From Chloroflexota bacterium (GTDB lineage: Bacteria > Chloroflexota > Limnocylindria > Limnocylindrales > CSP1-4), in the NCBI GenBank assembly GCA_021787395.1, contig JAJYLZ010000002.1, forward strand, positions 1 to 64,000: a stretch of DNA of 64,000 bases, in the 5' to 3' direction. Below are positions 9,712 through 17,992 of this stretch, piece after piece. A program made the translations under genes and the position numbers. Below the pieces are notes generated by a model. That model had not been told where the DNA came from. It saw only the letters and a list, made by a program, of their open reading frames with translations, and did no database searches. Within the stretch, counting starts at the first letter, position 1; every line of letters begins with the position of its first letter.

Positions 9712-11426
9712 CGGGCGGCTCCGGTGGCGGATTCGAGGTCGGCGGTGGCGTGGTCGCGGCTCCCGGGGTCCTCGACCCCGAGGACGGACGCGGTGAAGGC
9801 GGCGAGGTCGGTCGCGGCGGGCGACGGGGCGACGAGCACCGTCGTGTAGCCGGCGGCCCGCGCGGCGGCGGCCGTGGCCGCCCCGGCGGCGATGGCCGGG
9901 ATCGACGCCAGCCGCTCGCGGGCCGTGCCGTCGGCCAGGGCGAGCAGGCCCCGGGCGGTGGAGCCGCTGGTCAGGACGAGGGCGTCGATCGGCCCGTCGT
10001 CGAGGGCCGCCGCGAGCAGCGGGACCGACGCCCCGGGCGCCTCGGCCGTCTCGTAGGCCACCGCCTCGGCGACCTCGACGCCCCGGTCGGCCAGGACCTC
10101 GGCGAGGGAGCCGTCGGCGATGTCGGCGTGCGGCACCAGGACGAGGTCGCCGGCCCGCACCGGGAGCTCGCGGGCGAGGGCCGCGCCGTTCGCGGCGGAC
10201 GGCAGGAAGGCATCCTCGACGCCGGCTTCACGGAGCACGGCGGCGGTCGCCTCCCCGACCGCGGCCCAGCGGACCGTCGTCGGCGCGAGGCCGACCCGGG
10301 CGGCGGCGGCCAGGGCGGCCCGCGCGGCGTTCGCCGACGTGACGACGATGAACTGCGCCCGGGATGCCTCCGCGAGCGCCGCGTCCAGCTGGCCCCCCGC
10401 GGGAGCCTGGCGGATCTCGATGGCCGGCACGTGGACGGTCTCGACGCCGTGGGAGCGGAGCCCGGCCACCAGCTCGTCGGCCTGGCCGGTCGGCCTGGCG
10501 ACGAGCACCCGCGGCGCGGAGCGCAGGGCGACGACGCTGGCCGCGAGGCGCTCGGCGAGGGCGCCCCCCTCGGCCAGCGGGACGGTGCCGCGGACCCACA
10601 CCACGCCGGCGGCCTCGACCTGGCGGCCGGCGGCGGGCGTCCAGGAGCGGGCGGCGCCGGCGAGCAGCGTCAGGCGCTCCGCGTCCGCGGTGCCGATCGC
10701 GCCGATCGGGGACCGGCAGCCGCCGCCCGTGGCGGCGAGGAACGCGCGCTCCGCCTCCACCGCGGCCCGGGTGGGCAGGTCGTCGAGCCGCCCGACCGCC
10801 TCGACCGCCTCGGCGTCGCCCGCGCGGACCTGCACGGCGAGCGAGCCCTGGCCGGGGGCGGATGGGATGGCGGCCGACGGCAGGACCTCGTCGATGCGGT
10901 CCGCGCGGCCGAGCCGGGTGAGGCCGGCGACGGCCAGCACCAGCGCGTCGCTGTCGCCCCGGTCGAGCTTGGCCAGGCGCGTGTCCACGTTGCCGTGCAG
11001 CGGGTGGAGCTGGAGGTCCGGCCGGAGCGCGCGGAGGAACGCCACCCGGCGCGGGCTGTCGGTGCCCACCCTCGCCCCGTGCGGCAGGGTCGCGAGGGTC
11101 GTGCCGCGCACCCGGCACACGAGGGCGTCGCGCGGGTCCTCGCGGGGCGGGTACGCGGCGATGACGAGCCTGTCCGGCTCGGCGGTCGGGACGTCCTTCG
11201 CCGAGTGGACGGCGAGGTCCACGCGCCCGTCGAGCAGCGCCGCGACGATCCGCGCCACGAACGCGCCCTCGCCCCAGGCGGTGTCGACAGGCCGGTCGTC
11301 GCCCTCGGTGCGGATGATCTCGATCTCCGTCGCCACGCCGTGCTCGGCGAGGCGGGCCGCCACCCAGCGGGCCTGCACGAGCGCGAGCTCGCTGCCGCGG
11401 GTGCCGATGCGCAGGGTCCGGGCCAT
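9708..11426 (-). CDS. hemCD: Fused hydroxymethylbilane synthase / uroporphyrinogen-III synthase
   Basis: A 572-residue two-domain protein. Residues about 1-300 are HemC: RIGTRGSELALVQA, VHSAKDVPT, a GTDSPRR variant of the usual GTSSLRR, LHGNVDTRLAKLD and the dipyrromethane-cofactor cysteine in GGGCRSPIGA. From about residue 305 (APRVLVARP) to the end is a HemD fold, with FIVVTSANAARA, AVGEATAAVL and LVLTSGSTARGL. Fusion would pass the unstable linear tetrapyrrole directly to the cyclising domain. Such fusions are known but uncommon. The start at 11426 lies 16 bases behind the hemA stop. Confidence 0.94.
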   Translation of the reverse strand: MARTLRIGTRGSELALVQARWVAARLAEHGVATEIEIIRTEGDDRPVDTAWGEGAFVARIVAALLDGRVDLAVHSAKDVPTAEPDRLVIAAYPPREDPRDALVCRVRGTTLATLPHGARVGTDSPRRVAFLRALRPDLQLHPLHGNVDTRLAKLDRGDSDALVLAVAGLTRLGRADRIDEVLPSAAIPSAPGQGSLAVQVRAGDAEAVEAVGRLDDLPTRAAVEAERAFLAATGGGCRSPIGAIGTADAERLTLLAGAARSWTPAAGRQVEAAGVVWVRGTVPLAEGGALAERLAASVVALRSAPRVLVARPTGQADELVAGLRSHGVETVHVPAIEIRQAPAGGQLDAALAEASRAQFIVVTSANAARAALAAAARVGLAPTTVRWAAVGEATAAVLREAGVEDAFLPSAANGAALARELPVRAGDLVLVPHADIADGSLAEVLADRGVEVAEAVAYETAEAPGASVPLLAAALDDGPIDALVLTSGSTARGLLALADGTARERLASIPAIAAGAATAAAARAAGYTTVLVAPSPAATDLAAFTASVLGVEDPGSRDHATADLESATGAAR

Positions 11427-11442
11427 CTCGCGGTCGTCCGCC

Positions 11443-12660
11443 CTAGAGCGAGAACAGCGCGCGCGCGGCGCGGTCCAGGTCGCCGGTGGAGTCCTCGCGG
11501 AGCGACGCGAGGGGCGCGTGCAGGAGGCCCGCGACCAGCCGCTGGCTCATCTGCTCCACCAGCTCCCGCTCGTGGTCGGCCAGCTCGAGGCGCCGGAACA
11601 GGCGGTCCAGCTCCTCGGCGCGCCGGCTCTCCGCCTGCTCGGCGAGCGCCTGGATCGCGGGCACCGAGGAGCGGGCGTTGACCCAGGCCGCGAACTGCGC
11701 CTCGGCGGCGTCGATCGCCTTCTCCAGCCGGTTGCGCAGGCGGGGGCGGATCTGGTCCTGGGGGCTGCGCGCGAAGTCGTCCACCGAGGTGTAGCGGTCG
11801 CCCAGGGCCTCCCGCAGGGCGGGCTCGAGCGCGGGCGGCGACGACAGGTCCACGACGGGGAACTCCCCCTCCAGCAGGCCGGCGCGGGCCGCCGGCGAGA
11901 GGTCCCAGCGAGCGGCGATGGCGGGGATGACCGCGTCGACCTCGGGCAGCGGCGCCGTCGGCCCGTAGGGCGCCGGCTCGCCGTCCACCTCCCAGGCCAG
12001 CGCGCCGGCACGCTCCGCGCTCCGGTTGGCGACCAGGACCCTGGCTCCCTGCCGCGACGCGGACAGGGCGGCGAGGCGGGCCATGCGGCCGGCGCCGACC
12101 ACGAGCACCCGCTTGCCGATCAGCGGCCCTGCGGCGGCGGCCACGCAGTCGGTCGCCACGTCGCCGAGCGAGCGCGGCGGGCCCTCGCGCCACGAGCGCG
12201 TCTCCCGGCCGAGGTGCAGGGCCACCTGGAACAGCCGCTCGATCAGCGGGTCGAGCGGCAGCGCGGCCGCGTCGTGGGAGCCCACCTCCACCGGGCACTG
12301 CTCGGCGCCCGGAACGCGACGGTCGGCGAGGCACTCGCGGAGCTGGTGGAGGATCTGGTCCTCCCCCACCACCACCGAGTCGAGGCCCGCGGCCACGGTC
12401 AGCAGGTGCCGCGCCGCATCGAGGCCCTCCAGGCTGACCCCGCCGTCGGGGAGATCCGGCGGGGTCAGCGCCTGGAGGTCGGGGGATGGCGCGGTGACGA
12501 AGTAGAGCTCGACCCGGTGGCAGGTCCGCAGCAGGATCGCCCTCGGGTCGTGGGCCACGCGCATTGCGGCGCGGGCGAAGGCTTCGCGCTCCTCGCTCGA
12601 AACGGCTCTGGCATGGACCGTGAGCGCGTTGAGCTCGAGCGCGGCGCGGGGGACGTTCAC
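11443..12660 (-). CDS. hemA: Glutamyl-tRNA reductase
   Basis: A 405-residue NADPH-dependent enzyme making glutamate-1-semialdehyde from Glu-tRNA. The catalytic cysteine lies in LLRTCHRVELY, where His replaces the usual Asn of TCNRVE. AAGLDSVVVGEDQILHQL, the Rossmann motif VLVVGAGRMARLAA and the C-terminal dimerisation helices (ELDRLFRRLELADHE) are present. An acidic insert (about residues 110-135, DRRVPGAEQCPVEVGSHD) occurs where most HemA proteins are shorter. This is the first biosynthetic gene of the operon. Confidence 0.94.
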   Translation of the reverse strand: MNVPRAALELNALTVHARAVSSEEREAFARAAMRVAHDPRAILLRTCHRVELYFVTAPSPDLQALTPPDLPDGGVSLEGLDAARHLLTVAAGLDSVVVGEDQILHQLRECLADRRVPGAEQCPVEVGSHDAAALPLDPLIERLFQVALHLGRETRSWREGPPRSLGDVATDCVAAAAGPLIGKRVLVVGAGRMARLAALSASRQGARVLVANRSAERAGALAWEVDGEPAPYGPTAPLPEVDAVIPAIAARWDLSPAARAGLLEGEFPVVDLSSPPALEPALREALGDRYTSVDDFARSPQDQIRPRLRNRLEKAIDAAEAQFAAWVNARSSVPAIQALAEQAESRRAEELDRLFRRLELADHERELVEQMSQRLVAGLLHAPLASLREDSTGDLDRAARALFSL

Positions 12661-12688
12661 GACGGTCGGTGCTCCGTGGTGGAATGGA

Positions 12689-13369
12689 TCAGGAGGCGGC
12701 GCGCTTGGGGCGGCGGCCAGCGCCGAGCGTCGCGGCCTCCCAGCCGCGGAGCGTGGCGAGGAGGAGGCCGTCGAGGGCGGCGTTGGCGTCGGCGATCAGG
12801 GCCGACGTGGCGGTGGCGTCGAACTCGCGGCGCCGGGCGACGGACGCGAGCTCGTCGAGGAACGGGCGGCGGAAGCGCAGGAACAGGTCCGCGGTCATGG
12901 ACGCGCCGAGCGCCTCTCCCGCGGCCAGCCGGCCGTAGCTGGCGCAGGCGTCCTCGGCCGAGCGGAGCAGCTCCACCCGGCGGGAGGCGTCGTCGGCGTC
13001 GAGGGCGGCGAGCAGCGAGGTCACGATCCCGCGCCCGTAGCCGCGGAACCGCTCACGCTTGGCGTCGTCCAGCTCGGACACCCAGGGGATGTGCGTCGGC
13101 GCGTCGTCGGCGTTCTTGCGGTAGCCGCGGGCGAGGCTCGTCGGCGTCTCGCCGAGTCCGGTCAGCGACGGGCGGACGCTCGGGCGGCCGGGCAGCATCG
13201 CCTCCAGGCCGGCCCGGGAGAAGCGCCGGTGGCCGCCCGGGGTGGTGTACGTCCGGACCACGCCGGAGTCGCCCCAGCGGCGCACCGTGGAGGGGGAGAC
13301 GCCGAGGAGACGGCAGGCCTCGGTGAGCGTGACCCAGCCCGGGTCATTCGCGCTCGCGGGGGACGCCAT
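12689..13369 (-). CDS. MerR/excisionase-type DNA-binding protein, likely heme operon regulator
   Basis: A 226-residue protein whose first 70 residues form a MerR-like winged helix (TEACRLLGVSPSTVRRWGDSG, then TTPGGHRRFSRAGLEAML). The rest is a helical domain of unknown type (about residues 95-215), possibly a ligand or cofactor sensor. It is first in the minus-strand heme cluster, 28 bases ahead of hemA, so it probably regulates the operon and itself. Two direct repeats lie directly upstream of the start. The ligand is unknown. Confidence 0.8.
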   Translation of the reverse strand: MASPASANDPGWVTLTEACRLLGVSPSTVRRWGDSGVVRTYTTPGGHRRFSRAGLEAMLPGRPSVRPSLTGLGETPTSLARGYRKNADDAPTHIPWVSELDDAKRERFRGYGRGIVTSLLAALDADDASRRVELLRSAEDACASYGRLAAGEALGASMTADLFLRFRRPFLDELASVARRREFDATATSALIADANAALDGLLLATLRGWEAATLGAGRRPKRAAS

Positions 13370-13382
13370 CCGCCTCGAAACC

Positions 13383-13401
13383 TCCCAAACCTACCAAATC
13401 A
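13383..13401 (-). promoter_or_regulatory. Tandem 9-bp repeat upstream of the MerR-like gene
   Basis: Read on the minus strand the sequence is GGTAGGTTT followed directly by GGGAGGTTT, two 9-mers differing at two positions, ending about 14 bases from the ATG. Direct repeats are used by several small MerR-type regulators, so this may be the autoregulatory operator. No convincing -10/-35 pair can be fixed around it. Confidence 0.35.
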
Positions 13402-13410
13402 GATGTAAAC

Positions 13411-13438
13411 TGCCGCCATCCTAGCGGGTTTGGCGGCA
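13411..13438 (-). terminator. Hairpin between SIS gene and heme operon
   Basis: Perfect 8-bp inverted repeat TGCCGCCA / TGGCGGCA with a 12-base loop. On the minus strand it is followed by a moderately T-rich stretch (GTTTACATCTGATTT). It may end transcription of the upstream SIS-maltokinase-ALDH operon before the heme operon promoter. The T tract is interrupted, so termination may be weak, and an operator role is possible. Confidence 0.45.
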
Positions 13439-13576
13439 TCGCGCGGCAGGGCCGTGCGGACCGTGATCGTCCTCCCGCACGGTGACGGAGGTCATCTGGG
13501 CAGGTGCAAGGTCGCCCGAATCGGGGTGAATCGGCGGTGCGCCGTGGCACCACTCCCGCGCCGGGCGCGTGGCGCC

Positions 13577-14590
13577 TCAGCCGGCGTCCCGGCGCTCCCA
13601 GCCGGACGCCCGGGCCCAGATCTCGGCCGCCACCAGCTCGGCCGCCGCCGGCGCCACCAGCGCGCCCACCGCCCAGTCGTCCGGGCCGACGGCCATCGGG
13701 ACCGCCACGTCCGCGTCGTCGCGGGGCCGCCCCACCGCCACCACGCGCCCGCCGCGCCGGTGGACCGTGGCGATCGCCTCGTCGTCGGCCGGCGAGCCCG
13801 CGAACAGGAGCACGCCGTCGCCGGGGTACAGCGTGTACTGGCCGACGTGGAGCCAGTCGCCGGTGTCGAACGGCAGGGCGGCGATCCGGGGCGCCTCGCG
13901 GAGCATCAGCGCGGCCTGCTCGGCGAGCCCGGACCCGAGCCCGTCGGCCAGCACGTGGACCTCGCGCCCCGTCTCGAGCAGCGTCGCGGCCGCGTCCAGC
14001 CAGGCGCCCCGCCCGTCGATGAACGCGGCGAGCGCCGCCGGGGCACAGGACAGAGCCGCCGCGGCGTCGGCGGCCGCGCGGCCGACGCCGAGCAGGACCA
14101 GGCCGCTGACGGTCGCGCGGTACGTCTGGCAGGCGATCCCCGCCGTCTCGACCGCGGTTGCCCGGAGCGGGACCACGGCGTCGGCGCCCGCCGCGAGCGG
14201 GCTGGCGGGCTCGGCCGTGAGGGCCACGACCGTCGACCCCTGGTCGCGGTGGCGGGCGGCGGCGGCCAGCACCTCGGGCGTCCGCCCCGACGCGGAGATC
14301 ACCACCGCCAGCGTCCCGGCACCCCCGGGGGACGGGGCCGAGGCCGAGGCCACCTCCGCCACCGCGTCGAGGCCGTCGTGGCGCCAGCGGGCCGCGGCGT
14401 CGCGGGCCGCGAACCCGGAGCTGCCCATCCCGATCAGCCGGCGCCGCCGGCAGCCGGCGAGGTCCTGCGGGAGCCGGGCCGCCGCCGACCGCTGCGCCTC
14501 GATGACCGCGGCCAGCTCGGAGGGGGCGTCCAGGATGTCCTGCAGGAACAGCTCGTCGCGGCCCGGCCGGCGCGACCGGGGGCCGTCCAT
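13577..14590 (-). CDS. SIS-domain sugar isomerase-like protein (GlmS C-half type)
   Basis: A 337-residue protein with two SIS (sugar isomerase) domains and no glutaminase domain. Features are GMGSSGFAARDAA, AVVISASGRTPEVLAAA (phosphosugar-binding Ser-rich loop), VALTAEPASPLAAGAD and a second domain with VLADGLGSGLAEQAALML. It resembles AgaS/FrlB-like aminosugar deaminase or deglycase proteins. The start shares one base with the stop of the maltokinase-like gene (TGATG), so the two are coupled. The substrate is not predictable. Confidence 0.82.
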   Translation of the reverse strand: MDGPRSRRPGRDELFLQDILDAPSELAAVIEAQRSAAARLPQDLAGCRRRRLIGMGSSGFAARDAAARWRHDGLDAVAEVASASAPSPGGAGTLAVVISASGRTPEVLAAAARHRDQGSTVVALTAEPASPLAAGADAVVPLRATAVETAGIACQTYRATVSGLVLLGVGRAAADAAAALSCAPAALAAFIDGRGAWLDAAATLLETGREVHVLADGLGSGLAEQAALMLREAPRIAALPFDTGDWLHVGQYTLYPGDGVLLFAGSPADDEAIATVHRRGGRVVAVGRPRDDADVAVPMAVGPDDWAVGALVAPAAAELVAAEIWARASGWERRDAG

Positions 14591-16071
14591 CAGTCCTCCC
14601 CGTGGGCGAGCAGCCAGCGCATCCCGTCCCGCGGCGCCCACAGCCAGGACGGCAGGACCGTCGCCGCGTAGCTGAACTCGTAGCACTCCTTGGCCACCTC
14701 GAACGCGTCGAGGAGGTCGAGGTCGAGCATCGGCGGCGCGCCCGCGTGGCGGAGGCCGGCCGCGTAGGCGCCGAGGAACCGGGCGCGGGCCCGCTCGATC
14801 CAGGCCTCCACGTCGAGCCCGGGCCGCTCGATCGGCCCGCCGCTGCGCCGCTCCGCCCGGCGCCGCGCGGAGCGCGCCACGTGGTCGAGGGAGCGCAGCA
14901 TCGACGCCACGTCGCGGAGCGGGGAGTCGAGCCGCCGGCGCTCCTCCACCGGCCGCAGCGGCTCCCCCTCGAAGTCGACCACCCGGTAGCCGTCGTCGGC
15001 CACCAGGATCTGGCCCAGGTGCAGGTCCGCGTGGATGCGCATCACCAGCGGGGGCGTCACCACGGCCTCGAAGCGCGACGCCCGGGCGGCGATATGGGCG
15101 CCCGAGTCGCGCAGCTCGTCGGCCAGCTCTGGGTCCACGGCGGCCACGTCGGCGATCGCCCGGTTGAGCCGCCGGTGCGCCTCGAACCGCCACGCCTTGA
15201 GCTCGTCGCGCGTGGCCGCGCGGGGCGCCATCTCGGCCGCCTCCCGGGGCGGCGACGCCAGCGCGGCGTGGAGCCCGGCCACCAGCACGCCGAGGTCCTC
15301 GGCGATCTCGGTCGCCCACTCGAGGCTCACGGTGCCGGGGGCCGCCACCAGCGCGGCCAGCCGCTCGGCCGTCGCCTCGTAGGCGTCCGCCGCGTGGCCC
15401 ACGTAGGCCTGCAGCATCGCGATCGTGGCGGCGCCGCCGTCCCGGGTCACGGCCTCGGCCCAGCCGGCGAGGCGCGGCACGCCGGGGAACGCCGCCTCCT
15501 CGGACAGGAACGCCGTCAGCTCGAGGTCAGGGTTGAGGCCCGGCTGGACGCGCCGGTAGGCCTTGAGCAGGAGCGCCCCGCCGCCGAGCACCACCGAGGT
15601 GTTCGACTGGTCGCGGCCCAGCGGCGCCTCGTCCTCCTCGGCCAGCCTGGCTGGCGGGCCGGGCCAGGAATCCGCGAGCCCGGGCGAGGGACGGCAGACC
15701 AGTGCCGCGTCCACGCCCGCCCCCTTGGCGGCCGCGCCGTCGGCCGGCTCGCGCCCGAGCGCCGGGATCGTGCGGCCCTGGGCGATCGCCGCGGCCAGCG
15801 ATCGCCATGCGCCGTCGCCGACCCCGGCCGGGACGACGGCCCCGTCGGCGCTCGTCGTGAACGGGACGAGGTACCGCTCGAGGCGGCCCTCCCCCTCCCC
15901 CAGCCGCACGTCCACAAGCGCCAGGACCTCCTGCGCGGAGAGCGCGAAGGCGTGCGCGAGGCGGGCGGAGGTGACGACGTCGCCCTTGGCGGCGAACCAC
16001 CGCTCACGGGCGAGGGCGTCGAGGTCGAGCCCGCGCACGGCGGCGGCGACCGCCGCCCGGTCGAGGCTCAC
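14590..16071 (-). CDS. Maltokinase-like protein (N-terminal cap plus APH kinase fold)
   Basis: About 493 residues. The N-terminal 100 residues (ALARERWFAAKG and following) match the cap domain of maltokinases; the C-terminal half is an aminoglycoside-phosphotransferase-like kinase with the catalytic IHADLHLGQILV and metal-binding VVDFEGEP motifs. Maltokinase phosphorylates maltose to maltose-1-phosphate, feeding alpha-glucan synthesis by GlgE. No glgE or treS is in the window, so the substrate remains open. The GTG at 16071 is the first start before the conserved cap; no strong ribosome site is seen. Confidence 0.78.
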   Translation of the reverse strand: MSLDRAAVAAAVRGLDLDALARERWFAAKGDVVTSARLAHAFALSAQEVLALVDVRLGEGEGRLERYLVPFTTSADGAVVPAGVGDGAWRSLAAAIAQGRTIPALGREPADGAAAKGAGVDAALVCRPSPGLADSWPGPPARLAEEDEAPLGRDQSNTSVVLGGGALLLKAYRRVQPGLNPDLELTAFLSEEAAFPGVPRLAGWAEAVTRDGGAATIAMLQAYVGHAADAYEATAERLAALVAAPGTVSLEWATEIAEDLGVLVAGLHAALASPPREAAEMAPRAATRDELKAWRFEAHRRLNRAIADVAAVDPELADELRDSGAHIAARASRFEAVVTPPLVMRIHADLHLGQILVADDGYRVVDFEGEPLRPVEERRRLDSPLRDVASMLRSLDHVARSARRRAERRSGGPIERPGLDVEAWIERARARFLGAYAAGLRHAGAPPMLDLDLLDAFEVAKECYEFSYAATVLPSWLWAPRDGMRWLLAHGED

Positions 16072-16127
16072 GGGAGACGAAGCGGCCGCCGGGGTCGCCG
16101 GCGGCCGCGTGCCCTGTGCAAGGCGGG

Positions 16128-17570
16128 CTAGATCCCGGTGTTGATCGTGATGTGCTTGACGGTCGTGTAGTCCTCGAGCGCGTACTTGCTGCCGTCCTTG
16201 CCCCAGCCGGACTCCTTGACGCCACCGTGCGGGGTCTCCGACGCCAGCGTGAAGTGCTCGTTGATCCAGACCGTCCCGAACTGGAGCCGGCGCGCGGTGC
16301 GCATCGCCTTGGCGATCGAGCCCGTGAACACCGAGCTCGCCAAGCCGTACCGGACGTCGTTCGCCCAGGCGATCGCCTGCTCCTCGTCGGAGAAGCGCTG
16401 GACGGTCACGACGGGGCCGAAGACCTCCTCCTGGACGATCTCGGACCTCTGGTCCGGGTTGGCCAGGACCGTCGGCTCGAAGTAGGCGCCCCTGAGGCCG
16501 GGGCGCTGGCCGCCGACGACCAGCTCGGCCTTCGCCTCGAGCGCCTTGTTGACCATCTGCTCCACCTTGTCGGCCTGGAACTTGCCGATCAGCGAGCCGA
16601 TGTCGAGGTCGTCGTGCTCGAGCGGGTTGCCCCACTTGATGGTCTTCACCCGGTCCGCGAGCGCGCCCAGCAGGCTGTCGTAGATCCCCGGACCGGCGAT
16701 GACGCGGCAGGCGGCGGTGCAGTCCTGGCCGCTGTTCCAGTAGCTCGCGAAGCGGAGGGTGTCCGCGACGAGGTCCACGTCCGCGTCGTCGTAGACGATC
16801 ACCGGGGCCTTGCCGCCGAGCTCGAGGTGCAGCCGCTTGACGCCGGCGGCCGCGACCGACGCGATGTGCTTGCCGGTGACGGTGTCGCCGGTGATCGAGA
16901 TCATCCGGACCTTCGGGTGCGCGACCAGCAGGTCGCCCATCACGCCGCCCGAGCCGGTGATCACGTTGAGCACGCCGGCCGGCAGCGCCTCCTGCACCAC
17001 CTCGGCGAAGCGGAGCGCCGACAGCGGCGTCCGCGAGGCGGGCTTGAGGACGCAGGTGTTGCCGGTGGCGAGGGCAGGGCCGAGCTTCCAGGCCGCCATG
17101 TACAGCGGGTAGTTCCAGGGCGCGATGCTGGCCACGACGCCCACGGGGTCGCGGCGGACCATCGAGGTGTGCCCCTCGAGGTACTCCGTGACCGCGAGGC
17201 CCTCGGGCACGCGGCAGGCGCCGGCGAAGAAGCGGAACAGGTCCGACGCGACCGCCATCTCGTCGATGGCGGCCTGGACCGGCTTGCCGGTCTGGAGGCT
17301 CTCGAGCCGGCCGATCTCGTCGGCGTTCGCGTCGAGCAGGTCCGCCACCTTGAGCAGCGCCAGGCTGCGGGTCTGCGGGGTGGTGAGGCTCCAGTTCTCG
17401 AACGCCGCGGCGGCCGCCTCGACGGCGCGGTTGACGTCCTCCTGGCCCGATGCCGGGACGCGGGCGATCTCCTCGTAGACGGCCGGGTTCTCGACCGCCT
17501 GCGTCTCGCCCGACGCCGCGTCGACCCACTGGCCGCCGATGAACTGCTGATACGTCTTGACGTCCGTCAC
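16128..17570 (-). CDS. Aldehyde dehydrogenase, gamma-aminobutyraldehyde/betaine-aldehyde type
   Basis: A 480-residue NAD(P)-dependent aldehyde dehydrogenase. APWNYPLYMAAWKLGPALATG, the glutamate motif LELGGKAPVIV and the catalytic cysteine in NSGQDCTAACRV are present. The pattern of residues around the cysteine and ETPHGGVKESGWGKDG resembles aminobutyraldehyde dehydrogenases of putrescine degradation. The GTG start at 17570 has a good GGAGGG site 5 bases upstream. It leads an operon with the maltokinase-like and SIS genes, and its 5' side carries an array of phased inverted repeats. Confidence 0.9.
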   Translation of the reverse strand: MTDVKTYQQFIGGQWVDAASGETQAVENPAVYEEIARVPASGQEDVNRAVEAAAAAFENWSLTTPQTRSLALLKVADLLDANADEIGRLESLQTGKPVQAAIDEMAVASDLFRFFAGACRVPEGLAVTEYLEGHTSMVRRDPVGVVASIAPWNYPLYMAAWKLGPALATGNTCVLKPASRTPLSALRFAEVVQEALPAGVLNVITGSGGVMGDLLVAHPKVRMISITGDTVTGKHIASVAAAGVKRLHLELGGKAPVIVYDDADVDLVADTLRFASYWNSGQDCTAACRVIAGPGIYDSLLGALADRVKTIKWGNPLEHDDLDIGSLIGKFQADKVEQMVNKALEAKAELVVGGQRPGLRGAYFEPTVLANPDQRSEIVQEEVFGPVVTVQRFSDEEQAIAWANDVRYGLASSVFTGSIAKAMRTARRLQFGTVWINEHFTLASETPHGGVKESGWGKDGSKYALEDYTTVKHITINTGI

Positions 17571-17770
17571 GGGGGCCCTCCAAGGCGAAATGCGACGCGG
17601 TGGTGCCGAGGTCCGGTGGTAGTGGCCTGATTGTGGCGCAGGTCGGAGGGCGCCACCAAGCGCGAGTGCACGGGGCGCGACGGCGTCCGAGCCGGCTGGT
17701 CGTCGGCTGGCCGCCGCGTCGGCCCGCCTGCCGCGGCGGGCCTGTGCAGGCACGCGCTCGAAGAGGCGGC

Positions 17771-17934
17771 CCGGACTGGCAGTCCGGACTCCTGGCCTCG
17801 GGTGGGGCCACGCTGGACCCAGAGTCCAGGACGGGACCCGCCGCCGACGGCCCAGGCCACATGGATCGCTGGGCTCTGGACCGGGAGTCCACCCGCGCGC
17901 GACATCCCGCGCAGAGTCTGGACCGGCAGTCCCG
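17771..17934. repeat. Four helically phased 13-bp inverted repeats (putative operator array)
   Basis: Four copies of GGACYNNNAGTCC occur at 17773-17785 (GGACTGGCAGTCC), 17815-17827 (GGACCCAGAGTCC), 17878-17890 (GGACCGGGAGTCC) and 17920-17932 (GGACCGGCAGTCC). Their centres are 42, 63 and 42 bp apart, all multiples of 21 bp (two DNA turns), so all would face the same side of the helix. They lie in the roughly 420-bp gap between the glycosyltransferase 3' end and the aldehyde dehydrogenase start, about 200 bp from that start. A cooperative regulator binding array is the likely explanation. Confidence 0.7.
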
Positions 17935-17992
17935 TCCCCTGCCCCGCCGGGTCGCGCTGGTGGAGGGCGCCCGCGCTGCTGCGGCGGGCCCG

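Noticed and set aside
10120-13326. Plus-strand frame of over 1,000 codons across hemCD and hemA
   Set aside because: Shadow of the heme genes in high-GC DNA; low-complexity Arg/Ala/Ser composition and no recognisable domain.
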